From assembly GCA_021731385.1 (NCBI GenBank), contig JAKFXM010000053.1, forward strand, positions 1-11,402: 11,402 nucleotides of DNA. The letters are read 5' to 3'. Shown in pieces: positions 5,958 through 11,402 of this stretch (the stretch's first letter is position 1; each line of letters opens with the position of its first letter). A program made the position numbers and the translations under genes. The notes below the pieces were generated by a model that saw only the letters and a list, made by a program, of their open reading frames with translations, ran no database searches and was not told the DNA's origin. This stretch comes from Methanobacteriota archaeon. GTDB taxonomy: Archaea; Altiarchaeota; Altiarchaeia; IMC4; QMZM01.

Positions 5958-6908
5958 ATGGACCTAAAAAAATTTGATAGATATACTAAAGCAGTAGACA
6001 GCGAAATCCGGAAGGCACTTTCAGGTAAGCCAGAGAATCTCTACAACGCTTCAAGGCACATAACCTTCGCAGGCGGCAAAAGGATAAGGCCATTGCTCTG
6101 CATTCTTTCATGCAAATCTGTCAATGGCAATTCAAAAAATGCCATAAAAACAGCGGCAGCGATTGAATTAATCCATACATTCACCCTGATTCATGATGAT
6201 ATAATGGATAAGGACGAATTCAGGAGGGGTGTTCCTTCAGTCCATATGGCTTATGGCGAGCCGACGGCAATCCTTGCAGGGGATTTGCTATTCTCAAAGG
6301 CATTTGAAATCTCTGACCCCTCTGTAACAAAAATTCTTGCAGATGCTGCTGCAGAGATATGTGAGGGCCAGGAACTGGATATGAGTTTCGAAAAAAGGTC
6401 AAGTGTGACAGAAAATGAGTATCTGGAGATGATAAGAAAAAAGACCGCTGTTCTTCTTGAAGTCGCAACAAAGTCTGGGGCAGTAATCGGCAAGGGGACG
6501 AAGGCGCAGATAAAGGCATTATCAAATTATGGCTTGGGTATAGGAATGGCATTCCAGATTCATGATGATATTATTGGAATAACAACAGATGAAAAAGAAC
6601 TTGGAAAGCCGGCGGGTAGCGATATAAACCGGGGGAAAAAAAATATTGTAGTTATAAAAGGGTCCGACTTACTTGAAGGAACTAAAAGAGAAAAATTCAT
6701 TAAAATTCTTAGTAAGGAAAAAAAGAATAAAAAAGAGATAAAAAATGCAATTTCACTTCTGCAGGATTCCGGGACCATTGCCTACTGCAGAAAAATTTCA
6801 GATAATTTCATAAAAGATGCAAAAAAGAATCTGGGAAAAATTCCAGACTCTGATGCAAAAAGGGATCTGCTGAACATTGCCGATTTTATAGTAGAAAGAA
6901 GAATTTGA
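5958..6908 (+). CDS. idsA: Geranylgeranyl diphosphate synthase-type prenyltransferase
   Basis: This 316-residue trans-prenyltransferase condenses allylic diphosphates with isopentenyl diphosphate to build the C15-C20 chains of archaeal lipids. The GGKRIRP motif is at 39-45. The first aspartate-rich motif is D80-D-I-M-D84, and the second is D203-D-x2-G-x3-D211, followed by KPAGSDI. Phe75, five residues before the first motif, is the kind of bulky chain-length stop found in archaeal GGPP synthases. This favours a C20 (GGPP) product, although C15 cannot be excluded. There is no visible ribosome binding site, and the 15-bp palindrome sits directly upstream. galU starts 8 bases after the stop, so both are probably one transcription unit. 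Family is certain; product length is inferred. Confidence 0.94.
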   Translation: MDLKKFDRYTKAVDSEIRKALSGKPENLYNASRHITFAGGKRIRPLLCILSCKSVNGNSKNAIKTAAAIELIHTFTLIHDDIMDKDEFRRGVPSVHMAYGEPTAILAGDLLFSKAFEISDPSVTKILADAAAEICEGQELDMSFEKRSSVTENEYLEMIRKKTAVLLEVATKSGAVIGKGTKAQIKALSNYGLGIGMAFQIHDDIIGITTDEKELGKPAGSDINRGKKNIVVIKGSDLLEGTKREKFIKILSKEKKNKKEIKNAISLLQDSGTIAYCRKISDNFIKDAKKNLGKIPDSDAKRDLLNIADFIVERRI

Positions 6909-6916
6909 TAAACAAA

Positions 6917-7771
6917 ATGAAAGCAGTAATACCTGCAGCAGGACTTGGAACAAGATTTCTGCCTGCAACAAAGGCGCAGCCAAAGGAGATGCTTCCCATA
7001 GTTGACAAACCAGTGATACAATTTGTCGTTGAGGAGGCGATTAATTCGGGAATAGACGACATTCTCATTATCACTGGCAGGGGAAAAAGGGCGATTGAAG
7101 ACCATTTCGACAGGTCATTTGAACTTGAACAGGTTCTTGAAGAGCAGGGTAAAAAAGATCTTTTGAAGACGATAAAGGATGTTTCCGAACTGACGGACAT
7201 CCACTATCTAAGGCAAAAGGAGAGACGCGGTTTAGGTCATGCAATCTACTGCGCAAGAAACCACATAGGCAATGAACCATTTGCCGTTCTTTTGGGCGAT
7301 ACCATCGTGGATTCAAAAATTCCATGCACAAAGCAGATGATTGATTTCTACAGGAAATACAGAGGCACAATCATAGCAGTCGAGGAGGTAGCAAGGGATA
7401 GGATAGGAAGTTACGGGGTTATAGACGGCAGGCTTATTGACGACTCTGTCTATCTGATTGATAACCTCGTGGAAAAGCCAACCCCTGAAGAAGCCCCTTC
7501 AAATCTCGGGATAATAGGGCGGTATATACTTGTTCCGGAGATATTCGAATTCCTCGAAAAAACACCGGCTGGAAAAGGGAATGAAATCCAGCTTACAGAT
7601 GCACTCCGTCTATTGGGGAAAGGGCAAAAGATGTATGCATGCAAATTCAAGGGCAATAGGTATGATATCGGGAACAAATTTGACTACCTTAAAGCATCAG
7701 TTGAATATGGTTTGAGAATGGACGATATTGGCCCGGAATTTAGGGAGTATCTGAAGGGCGTAATTGGGTGA
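6917..7771 (+). CDS. galU: UTP--glucose-1-phosphate uridylyltransferase
   Basis: The 284-residue enzyme makes UDP-glucose from UTP and glucose-1-phosphate, the donor and precursor for glycans. It starts MKAVIPAAGLGTRFLP with the nucleotide-binding GLGTR loop and then KEMLPIVDKP, both typical of GalU. A metal-binding aspartate is in LLGDT (about residue 128), a substrate-binding VEKP follows, and the C-terminal GNKFDYLKA is the usual UGPase signature. I start it at the ATG 6917. A TTG at 6905 would add four residues and overlap idsA, and would place residues ahead of the standard beginning. The related dTDP-glucose pyrophosphorylases (RmlA) are less likely because the KEMLPIVDKP/VEKP/GNKFDYLKA set is that of GalU. 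The epimerase and galT downstream support a UDP-hexose pathway. Confidence 0.94.
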   Translation: MKAVIPAAGLGTRFLPATKAQPKEMLPIVDKPVIQFVVEEAINSGIDDILIITGRGKRAIEDHFDRSFELEQVLEEQGKKDLLKTIKDVSELTDIHYLRQKERRGLGHAIYCARNHIGNEPFAVLLGDTIVDSKIPCTKQMIDFYRKYRGTIIAVEEVARDRIGSYGVIDGRLIDDSVYLIDNLVEKPTPEEAPSNLGIIGRYILVPEIFEFLEKTPAGKGNEIQLTDALRLLGKGQKMYACKFKGNRYDIGNKFDYLKASVEYGLRMDDIGPEFREYLKGVIG

Positions 7772-7807
7772 AGGATTAGTTATATCTTACATTTTATATG
7801 TGGATTC

Positions 7808-7832
7808 ATATATAGTAATACGATTATACTAT
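7808..7832. promoter_or_regulatory. Likely operator/promoter of the toxin-antitoxin pair
   Basis: An AT-rich stretch (CATATATAG at 7808-7816) lies just upstream of the antitoxin ATG. ATAGTA (7812-7817) and TACTAT (7827-7832) form an inverted repeat with a 9-base centre that reaches into the start codon. AbrB-type antitoxins commonly repress their own promoter by binding such repeats. The arms are only 6 bp, so this is tentative. Confidence 0.4.
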
Positions 7833-8043
7833 GGATACAATAACTGTTTCCCCAAAATTCCAGGTTGTTATTCCTAAAAAAGTCAGAGAGCATATGCATA
7901 TAAAAGCCGGAGAAAAAATGGTAGTAATTGAAAGAAATAATACCCTAAATTTAATTCCGATAGGCAGGTTAAAAGACGCCAGAGGAATTGCAAGAGGGGT
8001 AACAACTAAGGCCCTGAGGGATGAAAGTGAACGTTTTGATTGA
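7831..8043 (+). CDS. AbrB/SpoVT-type antitoxin (VapB/MazE-like)
   Basis: The 70-residue protein starts with a swapped-hairpin AbrB DNA-binding domain. The motif MDTITVSPKFQVVIPKKVRE and the following GEKMVVIERN are the standard signature. The C-terminal 25 residues (ARGIARGV...RDESERFD) are the flexible toxin-binding tail of VapB-like antitoxins. The partner toxin starts inside it at 8021, a 23-base overlap that indicates translational coupling. It should bind the toxin and repress its own promoter. It appears intact although the toxin is not. The module sits between galU and galE with its own upstream promoter-like sequence, so it was probably inserted there. Confidence 0.9.
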   Translation: MDTITVSPKFQVVIPKKVREHMHIKAGEKMVVIERNNTLNLIPIGRLKDARGIARGVTTKALRDESERFD

Positions 8044-8236
8044 TTCATATGGTTGGATAGAATATTTTGGCGATGGTCGATTGGCTGAAAAATATGCGAA
8101 TTATATTGAAAAGGCAAATACAGAGAATTATATAACCCCTTCTGTTGTTCTATATGAAGTCTATAAGAAAAATGCAAAAATTGTTACGAGTGATAAGCAT
8201 CTTAAAGAACTTGAAAGCGTATTGTATATAGGATAA
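8021..8236 (+). pseudogene. VapC-type PIN toxin with internal in-frame deletion
   Basis: The first 50 residues match the start of archaeal VapC PIN-domain ribonucleases (NVLIDSYGWIEYF, then TPSVVLYEVYKK). Residues 51-71 match the end (NAKIVTSDKHLKELESV). Normal members are about 120-135 residues. Here the two ends are joined directly at about residue 50/51, so some 55-65 residues are missing without a frame change. Of the four acidic PIN residues, D8, E46 and D58 remain. The third, in the missing segment, is gone, as are the central helices. The protein is therefore probably unable to fold or cleave RNA. The intact reading frame and overlap with the antitoxin argue that the deletion is recent or tolerated. 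A shortened but functional protein is possible but unlikely. Confidence 0.8.
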
Positions 8237-8246
8237 TAATGAAATA

Positions 8247-9203
8247 ATGGCTAATGTTATGGTAACCGGCGGGGCGGGATTCATCGGCTCCAATATCGTG
8301 GATTTGCTGATTGAAAAAGGGTATAATGCCGCTATTGTTGATAACCTCTCGAACGGGAAAAAGAAAAATCTGGATAAAAGAGTGAAATTCTATAAATCGG
8401 ACATCTGCAATTCAAATCTAAAAAAAATATTTAAAAAGGAAAACCCGGAATTTGTGATTCATCTTGCTGCCCAGGTTAATGTTCGTAAATCCATCCTAAA
8501 TCCGGAGTTTGATGCAAATGTAAATGTCATGGGCTCAATAAACCTGCTTGAATGCTGCAAAAGTTTTAATGTTAAAAAAATAGTCTATGCCTCATCAGGC
8601 GGGGCAGTATACGGAGAGCCGCAATATCTCCCGGCAGACGAATCTCATCCTATAAATCCGATTTCACCCTATGGGGCTTCAAAGCATGCTGTGGAGCATT
8701 ATCTTGAACTCTACTGGAAGAATTTCGGGATTGATTATGTCTCCCTGAGATATTCTAATGTATACGGACCGCGGCAGGATCCCTTTGGTGAAGGGGGGGT
8801 AATTGCAATCTTCGCCGGAAGATTTCTGGGGAATAATGTACCAGTAATATTCGGCGATGGAGAACAGACGAGGGATTTTGTATATGTGGGGGATGTGGCA
8901 AATGCGAATTTGATTTCCATTAATAAAAAAGCAGATACAAAAATATTTAATATAGGGGCCGGAATTGAAACTTCAGTTAACGAGATTTCGGAAAAGTTGC
9001 AAAATATTTTGAATTCAGGAATTTCACCAGTTCATGGGGATGCAATAAAAGGTGAAGTCAGAAGGATTTACCTCGATGTTCGTCTTGCTAAAAAGGAACT
9101 TGGGTGGAAAGCAGAAACAACCCTGGATGAGGGTTTGAGAAAAACCATTGACTGGTTTAGGGGGGGTTTGCATGAACGAACTAAGAAAGGATTATTTCCT
9201 TGA
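8247..9203 (+). CDS. galE: NAD-dependent UDP-hexose epimerase (GalE-like)
   Basis: This 318-residue short-chain dehydrogenase/reductase of the extended epimerase class has the Rossmann motif TGGAGFIGS at 7-15 and D32 to bind the NAD ribose. The catalytic serine is in ASSGG (about 116-117) and the catalytic pair is Y142-G-A-S-K146. The sequence LRYSNVYGPRQ (about 167-177) is typical of archaeal and bacterial UDP-glucose 4-epimerases and their relatives. With galU before and galT after it, interconversion of UDP-glucose and UDP-galactose is the likeliest reaction. An N-acetylhexosamine or uronate epimerase cannot be excluded from sequence alone. It starts 10 bases after the truncated toxin, and its last 32 bases overlap galT, so the two are translationally coupled. 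Confidence 0.88.
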   Translation: MANVMVTGGAGFIGSNIVDLLIEKGYNAAIVDNLSNGKKKNLDKRVKFYKSDICNSNLKKIFKKENPEFVIHLAAQVNVRKSILNPEFDANVNVMGSINLLECCKSFNVKKIVYASSGGAVYGEPQYLPADESHPINPISPYGASKHAVEHYLELYWKNFGIDYVSLRYSNVYGPRQDPFGEGGVIAIFAGRFLGNNVPVIFGDGEQTRDFVYVGDVANANLISINKKADTKIFNIGAGIETSVNEISEKLQNILNSGISPVHGDAIKGEVRRIYLDVRLAKKELGWKAETTLDEGLRKTIDWFRGGLHERTKKGLFP

Positions 9204-10134
9204 CAGATGGGTAATTATAGCAGAAAATAGGAGCAATCGCCCTCAGGACTTTGCAGAAGAGAAGAAACCCAAAGCAAAAAAGGAGGGTAAATGCTACTTC
9301 TGCCCGGGCAATGAAGGAATGACACCGCCTGAAATATGCAGAATTGGAAAAAACGATTCCTGGACGGTGAGGTGTTTTCCAAATAAATTTCCTGCAACCA
9401 CTCCGGAATCTGGAAGACTGGAGGAAAATTTTCTGACAAAACAGCCGGCCTACGGCAGACACGAGGTTGTTGTGGAAACACCAACGCATGGAGAAAGTTT
9501 CGGCGATTTGGGTGTTGGGCAGATAAAAGACGTTCTTTATGTTTATTCTGAAAGGATAAAGGATTTGAAGAAGGATAAAAGGATAAGATATGTTATGGTC
9601 TTTAAAAATGAAGGGACTGAGGGCGGGGCATCAATAGGACATAGCCATACACAGATTATCGCATTATCCATGATACCTACATTAATCCGGAATGAGGTTA
9701 ATGCCTCGAAAAAATACATTAAGGAAAATGGAAAATGTCCATTCTGTGAGATGGTAAAAAAAGAGGTTAAAGGTGAGAGAAGGATATTCTCTGACAAGAA
9801 TTTCATAGCATTCGCACCCTTTGCCTCAAGATTCCCATTCGAGGTATGGATTATGCCTAAAAGGCATGCAAGATCAATAGAATTGCTTAAGGACGCGGAA
9901 TTACATTCATTTGCAGAAATGCTGAAAAACGTAATTTCCAGATTAAATTCTATACTAAATTATCCGTCTTATAATTTCTACCTGCACATATCCCCCGAAA
10001 ATGAGGACCTGCATTTCCACCTTGAATTCTGCCCGAGGGTGTCAAAATTGGGAGGATTTGAATTAGGCTCAGATATTGTGATAAATATCATGCCACCAGA
10101 GGTTGCAGCTAAGCATTACAGGGACGGGATATGA
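9172..10134 (+). CDS. galT: Galactose-1-phosphate uridylyltransferase
   Basis: The 320-residue HIT-superfamily enzyme exchanges uridylyl groups between UDP-glucose and galactose-1-phosphate. The nucleophile motif is H157-S-H159-T-Q161, where the second histidine is uridylylated. Zinc-type cysteines are C41-x2-C44, and a second CPFC pair is at 189-192. The second half carries MPKRHARS and H281-F-H283. I start it at the ATG 9172 (MNELRKDYFLDRW), the normal family beginning. This start is preceded by a G-rich run (TAGGGGGGGTTT) that serves as ribosome binding site. An upstream ATG at 9148 would add eight unrelated residues. The start lies inside galE. Some archaeal relatives act on other sugar phosphates, so the donor is not certain. 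Confidence 0.93.
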   Translation: MNELRKDYFLDRWVIIAENRSNRPQDFAEEKKPKAKKEGKCYFCPGNEGMTPPEICRIGKNDSWTVRCFPNKFPATTPESGRLEENFLTKQPAYGRHEVVVETPTHGESFGDLGVGQIKDVLYVYSERIKDLKKDKRIRYVMVFKNEGTEGGASIGHSHTQIIALSMIPTLIRNEVNASKKYIKENGKCPFCEMVKKEVKGERRIFSDKNFIAFAPFASRFPFEVWIMPKRHARSIELLKDAELHSFAEMLKNVISRLNSILNYPSYNFYLHISPENEDLHFHLEFCPRVSKLGGFELGSDIVINIMPPEVAAKHYRDGI

Positions 10135-10150
10135 GGATCCCTCTTTTTAG
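10135..10150 (+). terminator. Possible T-run terminator after galT
   Basis: Directly after the galT stop comes GGATCCCTCTTTTTAG. A T5 run at 10143-10147 follows a weak stem (GGGAT with ATCCC, starting inside the stop region). Archaeal polymerase can stop at short T-runs without a strong hairpin. The run is short, so read-through into the next gene is likely. Confidence 0.35.
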
Positions 10151-10174
10151 CGGAATATTGGGAATTATATTATA

Positions 10175-11402
10175 ATGACAAACAACATCTACCTTGAGAG
10201 GAAAGGGGCTATTTCATTCATCATTGCACTAATTTCTGTCCTGATTATAACCCAGAATGTTAGTTCATATAATCCGGATCTGGATATTAAATGGAGATAT
10301 GACCTAAATGGAATCCCCCTATGGATATATATGGAAGATCTGGATAACGATGGTTCAGATGAATTTATATTTGCGCTTAGCAGGGGTATATTTGTTATTG
10401 ATAACAGAGGACAATTAATCTGGGATTATGACATTGATAATATTCGTGCAGTTTCAATAGCAGACATTAATAACGACGGATATAAGGAGATTGTTATAAG
10501 TTCTGGCGGGATTGCGGAGGAGATAGCAAGGGGATGGGTTATGGCGCTTGACAGGAACGGGAGGATGCTATGGAAATTCCCTCCGAGCAGGGTTGGATCG
10601 ACCACGCTGATGCAGGACATTAAGGCAATTGATATAGACAACAACAGATATCACGAGATTATCGGCGCTTCTATGTACGGAATCTCAGCCTTGAAAGACA
10701 CCCATGACGGATTTTTATGGCGCAAAAAAATTGATGAGGGCATTAGTGATATTGAAATTACAGAGATTGTTCCCGGAATAAAAAGTATTATCGCTAATTC
10801 GTTTTCAAATGTATATCTGCTTGACATGAACGGCACTCTTTTGTGGAATTATACTATAAACGGCAAAATAGAAACATTGGCTATAGCAAATGTCTATGGT
10901 GATGGCAACAAGGATATTCTTGTAGTATCAAAAAGGGGCAGGTTGTATGTCTTAAACAGCAAAGGCGAACTAGAACTTGAAACTGCAACAGCGGAGAATG
11001 TTACTGCAGATGCAACAGCGGATTTGGACACTTCTTACAATAGGGTCTTTCTGTGTGCAGAGGGGGTGGTTTATTCACTCAATTCCAAATTTCAGACAAA
11101 TTGGGAGTACAGTGCAGGAAAGGGGATCACGGGGATTTATATAACTGACCATGACAATGATGGAAAAAAGGAAATCCTGATATCCGCAGGGGATAGGATC
11201 TATGAGATTGATGAAAACGGAAATCTGCTCTGGGAATACAATTTCGATAATAATATGGAGAAATTTATATTGGCAAATATGGATAATGACAATTATGATA
11301 AGATAATTGCTACTTCCGGCAGCAGGGTATATGCGTTTGATATAAACAGGACATACATAAACAGGCAACGGGCGGATTCTTACTATAAATTGGCATATAA
11401 CT
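10175..11402 (+). CDS. Secreted beta-propeller protein with calcium-type repeats (3' end missing)
   Basis: A frame from the ATG at 10175 stays open to the right edge (409 codons). Residues 9-26 are a membrane helix after a basic start (RKGAISFIIALISVLIIT), an export signal. The KG-A junction is also reminiscent of prepilin leaders. The rest is a tandem of blades of about 43 residues. Acidic D-x-D/N-x-D/N-G-type loops recur near residues 55 (DLDNDG), 97 (DINNDG), 152 (DIDNNR), 239 (NVYGDG), 325 (DHDNDG) and 368 (NMDNDN), with weaker ones near 195 and 282. Most are followed by a hydrophobic strand (EFIFA, EIVIS, EILIS) and then a V-Y-x-L-D-x-N-G-x-L-L-W-x-Y unit. This is the pattern of FG-GAP/VCBS and PQQ-like propellers on archaeal surfaces. 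It starts 40 bases after galT. Ligand and function are unknown. Confidence 0.8.
   Translation, partial: MTNNIYLERKGAISFIIALISVLIITQNVSSYNPDLDIKWRYDLNGIPLWIYMEDLDNDGSDEFIFALSRGIFVIDNRGQLIWDYDIDNIRAVSIADINNDGYKEIVISSGGIAEEIARGWVMALDRNGRMLWKFPPSRVGSTTLMQDIKAIDIDNNRYHEIIGASMYGISALKDTHDGFLWRKKIDEGISDIEITEIVPGIKSIIANSFSNVYLLDMNGTLLWNYTINGKIETLAIANVYGDGNKDILVVSKRGRLYVLNSKGELELETATAENVTADATADLDTSYNRVFLCAEGVVYSLNSKFQTNWEYSAGKGITGIYITDHDNDGKKEILISAGDRIYEIDENGNLLWEYNFDNNMEKFILANMDNDNYDKIIATSGSRVYAFDINRTYINRQRADSYYKLAYN

Noticed and set aside
6905..6916. TTG start for galU overlapping idsA
   Set aside because: The ATG at 6917 gives the standard GalU start MKAVIPAAGLG; the four extra residues have no support.
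9148..9171. Upstream ATG for galT
   Set aside because: Eight extra residues precede the family start MNELRKDYF, and the G-run ribosome binding site is placed for the ATG at 9172.
9844..9868. Hairpin ATGCCT-AAA-AGGCAT in galT
   Set aside because: The stem is only 6 bp and encodes the conserved MPKRH motif, so it follows from protein conservation.

Overview
The window is archaeal. The evidence is an archaeal NAC with a C-terminal UBA domain, an archaeal-type alanyl-tRNA synthetase with an N-terminal Cys4 zinc element, an archaeal SepF, a one-domain KaiC-like ATPase, a short-chain GGPP-type prenyl synthase and a pilin-like class III signal peptide. SepF points to an FtsZ-dividing archaeon, and the pilin signal style (QASPEF...TYGWA) is common in euryarchaeal and DPANN lineages. 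I cannot name the genus. Bacterial-style strong Shine-Dalgarno sites are rare, and several genes look leaderless or nearly so.

Layout. Bases 1-124 (minus) hold the start of a pilin-like secreted protein. Bases 125-491 are mostly noncoding and carry an unusual row of five short perfect hairpins plus a larger sixth. NAC (minus) and the RNA 2',3'-cyclic phosphodiesterase thpR (plus) diverge at about 830/873. A KaiC-like ATPase follows thpR and converges on sepF (minus). sepF and alaS diverge from a palindromic AT-rich promoter region. After alaS come a small Cys4 protein and a likely second small or frameshifted frame, both AT-rich. Then come idsA (isoprenoid chain synthesis), galU, an AbrB/VapC toxin-antitoxin pair with a truncated toxin, a UDP-sugar epimerase (galE-like), galT and a secreted beta-propeller protein that runs off the right edge.

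How the genes fit together. galU, the epimerase and galT form a Leloir-type set that interconverts UDP-glucose, UDP-galactose and galactose-1-phosphate, presumably feeding glycans or glycolipids. idsA lies 8 bases upstream of galU and supplies the C20 chain for archaeal lipids. The toxin-antitoxin pair interrupts this set. NAC, AlaRS, SepF and ThpR are core information-processing and division genes.

The most unusual signal is not a gene. Twelve hairpins with stems of 8-16 bp and tiny loops (mostly exactly 3 nt) are spread over the window. They often come in rows spaced about 26-29 nt, and their sequences are mostly unrelated to one another. They occur between genes and also in frame inside alaS and sepF. 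Two share the palindrome core AAAGTATAT-N5-ATATACTTT upstream of alaS/sepF and idsA. The second notable observation is the VapC toxin, which has lost about half of its PIN domain in frame.
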